From JBHPCZ01 sp042573625 (GTDB taxonomy: Bacteria; Desulfobacterota; Desulfobacteria; Desulfobacterales; UBA11574): DNA of 64,000 bases. Both the position numbers and the translations under genes were made by a program. The first letter of the stretch is position 1. Each line of letters starts with the position of its first letter. Shown piece by piece: positions 34,479-44,098 of the stretch. Under the pieces are notes generated by a model that had not been told where the DNA came from, did not search any database, and saw only the letters and a program-made list of their open reading frames with translations. Location: contig JBHPCZ010000003.1 in the NCBI GenBank assembly GCA_042573625.1, positions 5,578 to 69,577 on the forward strand, given 5' to 3'.

Positions 34479-35678
34479 TTACCCGGAAAAACGGGACAAT
34501 ACCCTTCGGACTAAATCCGCTAAAAAATCAACCTTCAACGGCCGGTCATCAGCTGTTCTGACAAGAAGGAATAATCCCAACCCGCCTATAACAAAATTTG
34601 GAACCCACATCCCGATTACCGGCGGATAGATACCTGCTTCACCAAAAACCCATCCTGCAGAAAGAAGCAGATAATAAATCAGAAAAAAAATGAGACCCAG
34701 ACCCAAACCCCTTGATCGCTTTGTAGGTCCCGACTGAATCCCCAGAGGAATAGCCAGAAGTCCTAACGCAAAACATGCAAAAGGGATTGAAAATTTCTTG
34801 TGAAATACTACCAGGGCGCCAAAGTAGTTTGCATCGGTTTTTTTTGCAGTCTTTAAATACTGGCTCAGCTCAGCAAGCGCCATTTCCTTTTCGTTTTTCG
34901 GAACTTTTTTCCCTCTTGCATAATTTTTTCCTCTTGCATAATTTAAGAGGCCGGTTGTAAGATCAAGGCTTACGTCATAAGTGTCAAAACTGATCGAATT
35001 TACTGCCCTGCTCTCTTGATCAACTCGATTGATGGTTCCATTATACAATCGCAAGTGATAATCCAGCTTTTCGGGATTTTTAAAGAGTTCACCTCTTGGC
35101 GCAACGATTGTGCTCACAATTTTTTTATTTCTTTGATCTTCAATAAAAACATCTATCAAATCCTTATTTTTCAAATCGATTTTACTGATGTAAAGCATCA
35201 CGTCCCTGAAGCTATCATTGAAAGTCCTTTCTTTCAGCCCGATGTTGAGATGGGATGCAGCGATTTTAATTGACAGGTTCTTAAACGATAGCCTTCCCCA
35301 CGGTAATCCATATATGGCTATAAAACTCGTAAGCAGGCAGCCCACCAAGCAAAACGCCATTACCGGTGGCACTAAACCATAAATGCTGACACCTCCGGTT
35401 TTAAAGGCCACGATTTCATTGTCGTTTGATAATCTGAGAAAAGTAAAAAGCACGGCCATCATTATCGATATGGGTATTACAAATTCGAGGAAATGGGGCA
35501 TGGAATAGAGAAGCATCAAGAGAACCGTTGTTAAGCTGATTCTGTAATTGACAATAAAGTTTGTAATATCAAGTATCTTTGCCATCAGAAAAATAAATGT
35601 AAAAAAGATCAGGGTGACGACAAAAGGAGGGATCATCTCTCTAAAGATATACCTATTTACAATTGAGTTGAGTTTCAT
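34479..35678 (-). CDS. lptF: LPS export ABC transporter permease LptF
   Basis: MKLNSIVNRYIFREMIPPFV is a typical LptF amphipathic N-terminal helix, followed by three membrane helices, a periplasmic domain with KIDLKNKDLIDVFIEDQRN (about 165-183), then helices containing LGLLAIPLGIQSG and GLGLIFFLIYYLLLSAGW. A short repeated peptide (NYARGK twice near residue 250) reflects a small duplication visible in the DNA as well, about 34913-34946. It moves LPS from the inner membrane to the Lpt bridge. Confidence 0.85.
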   Translation of the reverse strand: MKLNSIVNRYIFREMIPPFVVTLIFFTFIFLMAKILDITNFIVNYRISLTTVLLMLLYSMPHFLEFVIPISIMMAVLFTFLRLSNDNEIVAFKTGGVSIYGLVPPVMAFCLVGCLLTSFIAIYGLPWGRLSFKNLSIKIAASHLNIGLKERTFNDSFRDVMLYISKIDLKNKDLIDVFIEDQRNKKIVSTIVAPRGELFKNPEKLDYHLRLYNGTINRVDQESRAVNSISFDTYDVSLDLTTGLLNYARGKNYARGKKVPKNEKEMALAELSQYLKTAKKTDANYFGALVVFHKKFSIPFACFALGLLAIPLGIQSGPTKRSRGLGLGLIFFLIYYLLLSAGWVFGEAGIYPPVIGMWVPNFVIGGLGLFLLVRTADDRPLKVDFLADLVRRVLSRFSG

Positions 35679-36144
35679 AAAGTTTAGTAATACGGGCCGG
35701 ATATAAAGATAGGTCCTTCTTTTAAATAGAAGCGTAAATTCATTTGTGCTGTGTCGATTTTATCTTATTGATCTTCTTAAGTTAAGTCAATAAAACATTG
35801 ATAAGTTTAAGATTTCTAGAAAAATGCAAACCTGATGGGCAAGCAATCTCAAGGAATTCTGGGCGGGCTCTGTTTGAAAAATTATGGCATATGACGCGGA
35901 ATTGCTCTTTAAGTTTTATTTGACGGTTAGGTTCAAAATTATCTTAGAGCTAAAATCCCTTTATAGGTCTCTAATTGAGCGAATAATACTACAATATGAG
36001 AGTTGTCTGTTATCTGTTATTCGTCAATAGAATGTTGTTCAGCCGGGATTCTGGCATCTCTGCTATAGGTGAGATGTAATTTTGTCCATTGATCTTTCAA
36101 AACTGTTAACTGATAACCAACCACTGATAACACCGAATCGAGTT
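35679..36144. other. Intergenic region between lptF and msbA, no gene seen
   Basis: No frame of useful length or motif content appears on either strand. The region is AT-rich. A nearly repeated word with GATAAC (36105-36130) lies just before the msbA stop. It should hold the promoter for lptF and the end of the msbA transcript. Confidence 0.4.
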
Positions 36145-36158
36145 TTAACTCGATTCGG
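36133..36158 (-). terminator. Palindrome at the msbA 3' end, possible terminator
   Basis: CCGAATCGAGTT and AACTCGATTCGG form a perfect 12-bp hairpin with a 2-nt gap that includes the msbA stop codon. No run of T follows in the direction of transcription, so it may be a weak or factor-dependent terminator, or an mRNA 3' stabiliser. Confidence 0.35.
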
Positions 36159-37917
36159 GTAAATCTTTAGCGCTGTTATTGAATTGCATCTGATAAAGTT
36201 TGTAAAATTCTCCCTTTTTGGCCAGCAGGTTATCCTTTGTTCCCTCTTCTACGATCTGACCATTCACAATAACAACAATCCGGTTCGCATAATCGATGGT
36301 TGAAAGCCGGTGCGCGATAACAAAAGTGGTCCGCCCCTTCATCAGGTTTTCCAGGGCCTTCTGAACCAGCATCTCAGACTCTGTATCAAGTGAAGATGTT
36401 GCCTCGTCAAGGATCAATATGGGCGCATCCTTCAGCAAGGCACGGGCGACACATATCCTTTGCTTTTCCCCCCCGGAAAGGCGTCCTCCCAGTTCTCCGA
36501 TATTGGTATCAAATTTGCCCGGAAAACCCTGGATAAAATTGTATGCGTAAGCCGCCTTTGCTGCGTTTTCAATTTCTTCATCTGTTGCATTTTTATTGCC
36601 GTAAGCAATGTTGTTTCTTACCGTATCATTAAAAAGTATCGGCTCTTGCGTAACAATTGCAATCTGATCGCGAAGGGATGATATCGAAACTTTCCGGATA
36701 TCAATATCATCGATCTGGATCGTTCCGTTGCTTATATCATAGAACCTCGGTATCAGATTGACCAAAGATGTTTTCCCGCCACCGCTCATACCGGCCAGTG
36801 CCAGAATTTCGCCTGCCCTGACATTCAGGTTAATATCTTTTAGAACCATAACATCATCGTACTTAAAAAACACATTTTCAAAGACTACCTGGTGAGGGTT
36901 TCGCTCAATTTTTACAGGATTCTCACACTCCTTAATGTCCGACTCCAGCTCAATAACATCAAAAACCCTGTCAGTGGCCGCAAGTCCTTGCTGAACGGCA
37001 TTGTTAAGATGGCTTAATTTCTTTACAGGATCGTAAAGCATCAGAACGGCCGCCAGGAAGGATGAAAATGTTCCAAGGGTGGAGGTGCCTGCAATGACTT
37101 TGGAACCGCCATACCAGATAACAAATGCGATACCAATCCCCCCGAGGAATTCCATAATTGGGGAAGACAACGAACGAATGACCACCAAATTCATATCAAT
37201 TTTAAAAAGGTCAAGCGTCCGATCAAAGAAACGTTTCTTCTCATACGACTCCATTCCGAACGCCTTGACGATTTTGTTCCCCGCAAATGTTTCATGCAGA
37301 AAAGAACTCAGATCAGCCGATGTTTCCTGAAACGTGGTAGTCATGCGGCGCACCCGCCTCCCCAATTCCATAACTGGAAGGAATGCTATCGGTAGAACAA
37401 TGAATGCAAAAATCGCCATTTTCCAGTCTCGATAAAAAATAACGATGGTCAAGCCCACGATGGTAAAAAAATCTTTTAAAAACGCTGTCACCGCCGTCGA
37501 AACCATTATCTTGACAATAGCAACATCAGAGAGTACCCGTGACATCAACCCACCGGTTTTTTCTTTATGAAAAAAAGCTAGCGGAAGACTCTGAATCTTG
37601 TTATAAAGATCGTTTCTAAGTTGCATTACGATGTTCCCGCCCACGTAATTCATATAATACTCCTGGCCAAACATGCCGAGACCGCGAACCAAAAAAACGA
37701 CGATTGCAAAAATCGGAATCCACGTCAGCGCCTTCACATCTTTGTTAATAAAGACATCATCCAGTACGGGTTTGACCAGAAGGGGTATGGCAGCAGTTGT
37801 TGCGGCGATAATAAGGTTGCAGCTCATCGCAAAGAGAAACTTAAACTTGTTTTCCCTTATAAGCTCAAGCAAGCGCTTATGTCTGGGCTTTAATTTATCT
37901 GCAAATCGTTTCTTCAT
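36145..37917 (-). CDS. msbA: Lipid A export ABC transporter, MsbA
   Basis: A fused half-transporter: six membrane helices in the first ~310 residues and a nucleotide-binding domain after ~340. GMSGGGKTSL is the Walker A loop, LSGGEKQRICVARALL the signature, and ILILDEATSSLD Walker B; IAHRLSTI is the switch His region. It flips core-lipid A across the inner membrane. I choose the ATG at 37917 (MKKRFADK), since the 11-residue extension lacks support. The gene follows lpxB with 107 nt between, in the conserved lipid A order. Confidence 0.88.
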   Translation of the reverse strand: MKKRFADKLKPRHKRLLELIRENKFKFLFAMSCNLIIAATTAAIPLLVKPVLDDVFINKDVKALTWIPIFAIVVFLVRGLGMFGQEYYMNYVGGNIVMQLRNDLYNKIQSLPLAFFHKEKTGGLMSRVLSDVAIVKIMVSTAVTAFLKDFFTIVGLTIVIFYRDWKMAIFAFIVLPIAFLPVMELGRRVRRMTTTFQETSADLSSFLHETFAGNKIVKAFGMESYEKKRFFDRTLDLFKIDMNLVVIRSLSSPIMEFLGGIGIAFVIWYGGSKVIAGTSTLGTFSSFLAAVLMLYDPVKKLSHLNNAVQQGLAATDRVFDVIELESDIKECENPVKIERNPHQVVFENVFFKYDDVMVLKDINLNVRAGEILALAGMSGGGKTSLVNLIPRFYDISNGTIQIDDIDIRKVSISSLRDQIAIVTQEPILFNDTVRNNIAYGNKNATDEEIENAAKAAYAYNFIQGFPGKFDTNIGELGGRLSGGEKQRICVARALLKDAPILILDEATSSLDTESEMLVQKALENLMKGRTTFVIAHRLSTIDYANRIVVIVNGQIVEEGTKDNLLAKKGEFYKLYQMQFNNSAKDLPESS

Positions 37918-38024
37918 GATCCCATATGAATCAACGCCTGTTTCAGGCATCGCAAATCATGTTTCATTCGCACATTGAAATAAAAAATCCATACCTGTCC
38001 AAATGTCAACACTCTGATATCAGA

Positions 38025-39152
38025 CTACAACATATTTATGGCGATATTGGCAACCCGTTTCGAAGCACCTGGCCCTCCCAGCAAATCTCGGGTATCCAGG
38101 AGTTCGTTTCTCAATCTTTCAAGGCCGGCAGCATCGTTTAACATACTGTATACGGTATCCGCTATATTTTCTGGCGATGCTTTATCCTGCAGCAGTTCAG
38201 GAACAACCTCTTTCCCTGCAATAAGGTTCACGAGTCCCACATGCTTAACACGTATCAATGCCCTGCCCACCCAAGCGGATACAGGGGAAACCTTGTAAAT
38301 GATAACCATCGGCGTACCGGAAATCGCGGATTCCAGGGTAACCGTACCCGAAGAAGCAATAACAAATGTGCATTGATTGAAAATTTTTTGCACATTTTCA
38401 GTTGTTAAAGTAAAATTTACCAACCCTTGGTAATTGATAGTGACCGCTTCCACATACTTTCTCTCCACAGAAGGTGCGATCGACACGACAAACCTTACGT
38501 TTTTGATCCGCTTCGACAGAATCATGGCTGCATCGAGCATCACCGGAAGATGCCTTGCAATTTCTCTGTCACGGGACCCGGGCAGCAAACCGATGACCGG
38601 CACATCATCAGAAGTCTTTTCAAGTCCTTTTCCTATTGGCTCCTGATACGTGTCGAGCAAAGGGTGCCCTACAAATGTCACAGGAATGTTATATCCTTTG
38701 TAAAAGTCTTCTTCAAAGGGCAGTATAACCGCCACATGATCTGCCCGCTCCCCGATTTTTTTGATACGCCCGGTCCTCCATGCCCAAATCTGCGGGCTGA
38801 TATAATAAAGTACAGGGATATTAAGCTTCTTTGCCGTACATGCAACATGGAGGTTAAAATCAGGAAAATCGATCAGTATGAGCAAATCCGGATGCAGTTT
38901 TTTCAGGCTCTTTTTAGCAAGAGCGGCCCCCCTAAAAAGGCTGGGTATCTTGGAAAAAACTTCGGTTATTCCTACAACGGATATGTCGGATGCATCAGCC
39001 AGGATTCTGACGCCTGCATCCTTTAACGCCTGCCCGCCGATACCGATGAAGGAAATGCCATCGTTCTTTTCTTGCATGGCTTTTACAAGATTTGAACCAT
39101 GCAGGTCTCCGGAATCTTCACCGGCTATGATCATAACAGATTTCTTTTTCAT
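38025..39152 (-). CDS. lpxB: Lipid-A-disaccharide synthase
   Basis: KSVMIIAGEDSGDLHGSNLV is the LpxB N-terminus. VDFPDFN-like LIDFPDFNLHVA, YYISPQIWAWRTGRIKKI, VILPFEEDFY and FVGHPLLD are the GT19 blocks, and GLLPGSRDREI and SGTVTLESAISGTPMVIIYK mark the donor domain. Length 375 is normal. It joins UDP-2,3-diacylglucosamine and lipid X. It lies between msbA and the Gfo/Idh/MocA gene. Confidence 0.93.
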   Translation of the reverse strand: MKKKSVMIIAGEDSGDLHGSNLVKAMQEKNDGISFIGIGGQALKDAGVRILADASDISVVGITEVFSKIPSLFRGAALAKKSLKKLHPDLLILIDFPDFNLHVACTAKKLNIPVLYYISPQIWAWRTGRIKKIGERADHVAVILPFEEDFYKGYNIPVTFVGHPLLDTYQEPIGKGLEKTSDDVPVIGLLPGSRDREIARHLPVMLDAAMILSKRIKNVRFVVSIAPSVERKYVEAVTINYQGLVNFTLTTENVQKIFNQCTFVIASSGTVTLESAISGTPMVIIYKVSPVSAWVGRALIRVKHVGLVNLIAGKEVVPELLQDKASPENIADTVYSMLNDAAGLERLRNELLDTRDLLGGPGASKRVANIAINML

Positions 39153-39238
39153 AATCCGTCATTACTTTAACGATCATGCTACCGTCGTCAAAAATTGTCA
39201 CGATCCAACTATATGTTTGAAAAGGCTCCGAACTCAAA

Positions 39239-40198
39239 TTAACTCGCCAAAAAACGGCTGCTCGTCTCTCTAATCTGTCCCATGATCTCCAAAGCGATCC
39301 GCAAGGCATCACGCCCCACCCGGCCCGTTACCTCCGGGGTTTCACGATGAATAACTGCTTTTACAAAAGCCTTTAACTCGTCATTCAGCGCATCACCCTT
39401 TGAAAAACTAAACTGCTTGATGCCCATACCGGGAATCAGACCCCCTTCGCTGTCCCCATCTTGGCTGACAACAGTTGCCTCATGATTTGCGAAGTCTACA
39501 GATAGATAAGCATCTCTTTGAAACAGTCTGATTTTACGTTCATCTCTGGTCGATATTCTGCTCGCCGTCATATTGGCAACACATCCGTTCTCAAATTCAA
39601 GGCGCGCGTTTGCAATATCAACATGCTCTGAAATTACGGGAATCCCTGCCGCGTGAATGCTTTTTACTTCAGATTTCACAAAGCTCAAGACTATATCGAT
39701 ATCATGTATCATAAGGTCAAGCACCACACTTACGTCCGTACCCCGCTCCTTATAAATACTCAAGCGATCCGACTCGATAAACATCGGCTTTTTGACAAAA
39801 TCCTTCAAAGCGATAACCGCCGGATTAAACCGTTCAAGGTGGCCGACCTGGATAATTACACTCCGTGATGCTGCAATCCGTATCAACTCATCAGCCTCTT
39901 CTGTAGTGGTTGTCATCGGCTTTTCAATAAGGACGTCAACATCATTTTCCAGAAAGTCTTTGCTAATTGCAAAATGGGCAGGCGTCGGTACGACGATGCT
40001 GACGGCATCCACCTTGCCCATAAGGTCTCTATAGTCCTGGTATGGGATCGTAGATAACTTTGCCGCAACCTTCTCGGTCTGGCGTCTGTTTATATCAACA
40101 ACGCCCACAAGGTCTACTTCTTCCATTTCTGCATACTTTTGAGCATGAAATGTGCCGAGATAACCCACACCGATAACACCAACACGAATCTTCTTCAC
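39239..40198 (-). CDS. Gfo/Idh/MocA-family oxidoreductase in the lpx cluster
   Basis: VGVIGVGYLGTFHAQKYAEM is the N-terminal NAD(P)-binding motif (GxGxxG) and VLIEKPMTTTTEEADELI contains the EKP motif with catalytic Lys; VLDLMIHDIDIVLSFV has the HD-type residues of the C-terminal domain. Length 319 is typical. Its fixed place between lpxB and lpxI suggests a lipid A role. In bacteria with 2,3-diamino-glucose in lipid A, GnnA is a family member that oxidises UDP-GlcNAc at C-3. No GnnB aminotransferase is seen nearby, so this remains a hypothesis. Confidence 0.85.
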   Translation of the reverse strand: MKKIRVGVIGVGYLGTFHAQKYAEMEEVDLVGVVDINRRQTEKVAAKLSTIPYQDYRDLMGKVDAVSIVVPTPAHFAISKDFLENDVDVLIEKPMTTTTEEADELIRIAASRSVIIQVGHLERFNPAVIALKDFVKKPMFIESDRLSIYKERGTDVSVVLDLMIHDIDIVLSFVKSEVKSIHAAGIPVISEHVDIANARLEFENGCVANMTASRISTRDERKIRLFQRDAYLSVDFANHEATVVSQDGDSEGGLIPGMGIKQFSFSKGDALNDELKAFVKAVIHRETPEVTGRVGRDALRIALEIMGQIRETSSRFLAS

Positions 40199-40367
40199 GG
40201 TTATTTTAAATTCCTATTATTAAAGTTATATGAAGTGGCGGGGTGTTTCTAGTATAAAGCCTTATTGCCGGCAAAGCATTTAACAGAAAAAACTCTCTGA
40301 CCCCTCAGTTATATGTAAGAATTTATAATTCCATTCAAAGTGGACCTTATTTGATTAACATCCGGCT

Positions 40368-41183
40368 TCAAACTGTTTCTTCTTTATCCATCGCAACAAT
40401 GGTAATCTTGAATTTGTTTGCAAGGGCAATCATTTCATCTCTGTCAAAGACGACCGATCTCCCTGATTCAATGGCAAGCACTGTCGCACCTGCCTCATGC
40501 ATCGTCTTTATTGTTTGCATCCCAACAGCAGGGATATCGAACCGTATATCCTGATCTGGCTTACACACTTTGATGACCACCGCATCCTTTTTGCCCAGTT
40601 TTCCACCTCTCAATATGGTGGCATCTGTTCCATCGATGGCTTCAACAGCCAAAACCGACCCGCCCCCAACCACAACGCATTGACCGATATCCAGACGGCC
40701 GATCTGTTTCGCCAGGTTCCATCCCATTGCAATATCCGCCTTTTCAGACCGGGTCGGTTTTCGCTTTGTCCAGCACCCTTCCGGCGCCAGTAGCTCAGGA
40801 AGTAAAAATGTCGAGGCCTGTATCTTGACACCCTCTTCCTCCAGCAAGTCGGCAAAAGCCCTTAAGATCCCATCATCATGTGTATGTTCCAGCCGGGCAA
40901 TAAGTGAAATAATTTTGGTGTCCATTTTTACATCTTTAAACATTCGGGTCTTTGTTATAGCACCCATCATCACAGCCTCTCTGATACTGTTTCGTTTGAA
41001 AAACCGAAGAAGGCGCTTAATCTGTCCGAGATGGACCCATTCAATTTCCGCAGAAAGGCCTTCCAATGCAGGATCCGCTTCATTTACATAAGCAACGGTA
41101 TAAATGGCATATCCTTTTGATTTGGCCGCTTTTGAAAAAATTATGGGGAACTGGCCGCCCCCCGCAATGAGTCCTATCTTCAT
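40368..41183 (-). CDS. lpxI: UDP-2,3-diacylglucosamine diphosphatase LpxI
   Basis: IGLIAGGGQFPIIFSKAAKS opens the protein and MMGAITKTRMFKD, DDGILRAFADLLEEEG, GWNLAKQIGRLDIGQ, VEAIDGTDATILRGG and FDIPAVGMQTIKTM match the LpxI (formerly DUF1009) family throughout; the Asp of FDIPAVG is the one tied to catalysis. It hydrolyses UDP-diacylglucosamine to lipid X and replaces LpxH. Length 271 fits. Confidence 0.92.
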   Translation of the reverse strand: MKIGLIAGGGQFPIIFSKAAKSKGYAIYTVAYVNEADPALEGLSAEIEWVHLGQIKRLLRFFKRNSIREAVMMGAITKTRMFKDVKMDTKIISLIARLEHTHDDGILRAFADLLEEEGVKIQASTFLLPELLAPEGCWTKRKPTRSEKADIAMGWNLAKQIGRLDIGQCVVVGGGSVLAVEAIDGTDATILRGGKLGKKDAVVIKVCKPDQDIRFDIPAVGMQTIKTMHEAGATVLAIESGRSVVFDRDEMIALANKFKITIVAMDKEETV

Positions 41184-41345
41184 AGTTTGTAATTCTGTAA
41201 ATGCCTTATTTCTCTGATACGAATCCTAAAACATCGAATACCGCGATGGTATCTGTTTTTGTTAAAAATTTCAGCTCAGCACGTCATGAATAAAAAATTC
41301 ACGCCAAGCGGACGTGGTTTTCTAAGCTGAATTACAGATCAATAT

Positions 41346-42116
41346 TCACCTTGTAATCCCTCTTTGAGAAGATTTAATAAAATCGATGAAATGAACAACA
41401 TCCGGCACCTGCTCTACTTCAGCAGTCACCCTTTCGATCGCCTCATTCATCGTAAGGCCGATACGAAATATAATCCTGTAAGCTTTCTTCAGTGATAATA
41501 ATGTGCTCTGTGAGAAACCGTGTCGTTTGAGGCCCACACTGTTTAATCCGTGGAGCTGGGCCCGGGGTCCCGAAGCTATCACATAGGGTGGGATATCTTT
41601 TACAATTCCGGTGTGTCCCCCCACAAATGCGTAGTCACCGATCCTTACAAACTGGTGAATTGCCACAAGCCCGCCCACGGTCGCATAATCTCCGATGGTT
41701 ATATGTCCGCCAAGGGTCGCATTGTTCGCAAGAACAACTTTCCGTCCTGTTATACAGTCATGGGCGATATGAACGTAGGCCATCAGAAAGTTTTCTTCAC
41801 CGATTTCTGTAATTCCACCACCAAATTTTGTACCTCTGTGAATCGTAACAAACTCTCGCACAATGCTGCCGCGTCCGATCTTTACGTAGGTTTCTTCACC
41901 TTCAAATTTCATGGACTGAGGAACAGCTCCTATGGCAGCGTACTGAAATATTTTGCAATCCGGCCCGATGGTTACAAAAGATTCTATGACAACATGAGAG
42001 CCAATAACGGTTCCGGACCCGATAAAAACATTCTCCTTGATAATCGAATAAGGTCCGATTTCGACATTAGAATCTATCTCGGCTTTAGGATCGACAATTG
42101 CCGTTGGATGTATCAT
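41346..42116 (-). CDS. lpxA: Acyl-[ACP]--UDP-N-acetylglucosamine O-acyltransferase
   Basis: The N-terminal two-thirds is a left-handed beta-helix of hexapeptide repeats (IHPTAIVDPKAEI, VEIGPYSII, VIGSHVVIES and others). The catalytic His is in MAYVHIAHDC, and NNATLGGHITIGDYATVGG follows. The C-terminal helical part has GLNSVGLKRHGFS as in E. coli LpxA. It makes the first acylation of lipid A synthesis. It overlaps fabZ by 4 nt. Confidence 0.93.
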   Translation of the reverse strand: MIHPTAIVDPKAEIDSNVEIGPYSIIKENVFIGSGTVIGSHVVIESFVTIGPDCKIFQYAAIGAVPQSMKFEGEETYVKIGRGSIVREFVTIHRGTKFGGGITEIGEENFLMAYVHIAHDCITGRKVVLANNATLGGHITIGDYATVGGLVAIHQFVRIGDYAFVGGHTGIVKDIPPYVIASGPRAQLHGLNSVGLKRHGFSQSTLLSLKKAYRIIFRIGLTMNEAIERVTAEVEQVPDVVHFIDFIKSSQRGITR

Positions 42117-42565
42117 GGTTTCTCTCCAAATGTCGCCATGAGTTCTGCTTCGGCCACAAGCGTTTTATCCACTTTTGCTGTTGCCGACATTTTGAACACT
42201 TTTAGCCTCTGTTTTAACGGTTTGAGCTCAATAATAAGCTGGTCTCCGGGAACAACCGGTTTTCTAAATTTGACCTTGTCCATTCCCATGAAAAATACAA
42301 CCCCATCCGATTCTTCGTGGGACAGGGATGCATAAGCCAGCACGGCTCCGGCCTGCGCCATGGCTTCTACAATAAGCACGCCGGGCATTACCGGAGTTCC
42401 CGGAAAATGTCCTTGGAAAAAAGGCTCGTTTATGGTTACGTTTTTCAGGGCGACAACCTTTTCACCGGGTATGAGTTCGAGTATCCGATCAACCAAAATA
42501 AACGGATATCGGTGAGGTAATACATTCATGATTTCCTGGATATCATACATTTTCTCCATTTTCAT
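42113..42565 (-). CDS. fabZ: 3-hydroxyacyl-[ACP] dehydratase FabZ
   Basis: The hot-dog fold enzyme has PHRYPFILVDRIL with the catalytic His and VMPGVLIVEAMAQAGAVLA with the catalytic Glu; GHFPGTPVMPG lies between. Length 150 is normal. It dehydrates 3-hydroxyacyl-ACP in fatty acid synthesis and competes with LpxA/LpxD for that substrate, so its linkage with lpxA is common. A GGAG upstream best fits the ATG at 42559, two codons in. Confidence 0.93.
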   Translation of the reverse strand: MKMEKMYDIQEIMNVLPHRYPFILVDRILELIPGEKVVALKNVTINEPFFQGHFPGTPVMPGVLIVEAMAQAGAVLAYASLSHEESDGVVFFMGMDKVKFRKPVVPGDQLIIELKPLKQRLKVFKMSATAKVDKTLVAEAELMATFGEKP

Positions 42566-43063
42566 TCTCCAAACGCCCTTGATTTCCGGGTTGCAGTTTC
42601 CAAATTAATATTACAGTACATAAATGCCTAAATTGACTTAAAGTCTGAAGTGCCTAAAGTTGAGTTATCGCTTCATTCCAACTATTTGTATAAAATTGAC
42701 AGAATATCTTAACCTTGGCTCACTTTAAACCCTGGCCCAAATCGACCACCAATGCGTTTTACAAAAAAGACAGGTTTTGAATGATGCATGTGTTATCCCA
42801 ATATATGAACGAGTCACACCAGGGTGGGCTTTAGCTCACTTCAAACTCTTTCAGCGTTTCTTGAGGCAGAACCGGATATCTCTGACCTGGCCCAAAAAAC
42901 CAGGTTTTCAAGGACTAAATATATTTGAAACCCGTTGACGCAGCCGTTTGACCATTTTTCAAAAAGTTCTCAGTGATCGAAGTGGATAGAAAAGAGGTGT
43001 TAAGATAGCGTGCAGCAACAAAATCGGCATTTCAACCTGTCAACTTATTTGTTCCTGGAACAG
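42566..43063. other. Non-coding gap between lpxD and fabZ
   Basis: About 500 nt within a block that is otherwise tightly packed. I see no coding frame. Two similar words (GGCTCACTTTAAAC near 42717, AGCTCACTTCAAAC near 42834) and a small hairpin (CCTGG...CCAGG near 42885) are the only structure. It may carry an internal promoter for fabZ-lpxA or decayed DNA. Confidence 0.4.
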
Positions 43064-44095
43064 CTAAATGTCTTGTTTTTCCTCCATTTTTCTTAATCGC
43101 TTTTCGACTTCCAAAAGCCTTTTTTTAAGCTCGGGAAGCCTCGGTATTATTCTATGAACTCTAAGCCACAACCTGTGTGGCATCTCTGGAGATCCGGAAA
43201 CAACTTCGCCATCTGGAATTGATTTTACAACTCCGGCCTTGGGGCCAATGACCACATTATCCCCTATGGTAAGGTGCCCGGAAAGCCCTGCCTGCCCAGC
43301 CAAAACAGCGTTCCGCCCTATGGTTGTGCTCCCTGAAATCCCAACCTGAGAAATCAGAATTGTGTTTTCCCCTACCGTCACATTATGGCCAATCATAACC
43401 AGGTTGTCTGTTTTAGTACCGGACTTTATCCAGGTTTTTCCGAAAGTGGCCCTGTCAATGGTGTTACATGCCCCGATCTCTACATCATCATCGATCTGGA
43501 CAATGCCGGTCTGCGGAATTTTGTAATACTTTTCCCCATCAGGGGCAAACCCAAAACCGTCGCTGCCAATGACCGTCCCGGCGTTAATGGTTACTCTGTT
43601 ACCTATCCTGCAACGGTCCAGAATCGTAACGTTCGGGTAGATCTCAACATCATTGCCAATGACGACATCGTCTCCAATAACAACGCCGGGATGAAGCGTA
43701 ACCCGGTCACCCATCGCAACATTGTCCCGGATAACAACAAAAGGAGCGATAGAGATATCTTTGCCGCAAGCAAAACGGTGTCCAATGTGAGCATTTTTAT
43801 TTATGCCGACTTCCCGTTTGGAAGGTGGATGAAAAAGATTCAATGCTCTGGCAAAAGCAAGCTGAGGGTTTTCCACCCGTACGATGTTTTTTGATGACCC
43901 CTGAAAATCCATGGGGACGATAACCGCACCCGCGTCGGTTGTATCGATCCGTTTTAGATAACTGACTTTACCGGCAAGTGTAATGTCATCCCCGGCGGCA
44001 TCATCAAAAGGGGCCACGCCTCTTATCTTTTTTTTCAAATCACCTGTAACTTCACCTCCAACAAGCTTCGCTAATTTTGCGAGTGAAACTTCCAT
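43064..44095 (-). CDS. lpxD: UDP-3-O-(3-hydroxyacyl)glucosamine N-acyltransferase
   Basis: An N-terminal uridine-binding domain (LAKLVGGEVTGD, VENPQLAFARALNLF) is followed by a beta-helix of hexapeptides. SDGFGFAPDGEKYYKIPQTG and DNLVMIGHNVTVGENTILISQ, with the catalytic His in IGHNV, are LpxD hallmarks. Length 343. A C-terminal amphipathic helix with LKKRLLEVEKRLRKMEE probably trimerises. It adds the N-linked hydroxyacyl chain. Confidence 0.93.
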   Translation of the reverse strand: MEVSLAKLAKLVGGEVTGDLKKKIRGVAPFDDAAGDDITLAGKVSYLKRIDTTDAGAVIVPMDFQGSSKNIVRVENPQLAFARALNLFHPPSKREVGINKNAHIGHRFACGKDISIAPFVVIRDNVAMGDRVTLHPGVVIGDDVVIGNDVEIYPNVTILDRCRIGNRVTINAGTVIGSDGFGFAPDGEKYYKIPQTGIVQIDDDVEIGACNTIDRATFGKTWIKSGTKTDNLVMIGHNVTVGENTILISQVGISGSTTIGRNAVLAGQAGLSGHLTIGDNVVIGPKAGVVKSIPDGEVVSGSPEMPHRLWLRVHRIIPRLPELKKRLLEVEKRLRKMEEKQDI

Positions 44096-44098
44096 AAT

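Noticed and set aside
38427..39026. A 199-codon plus-strand frame
   Set aside because: It lies opposite lpxB and has no domain or start signal.
41550..42335. A 261-codon plus-strand frame
   Set aside because: It is antisense to lpxA and fabZ, which have all family motifs; no ribosome-binding site or domain.
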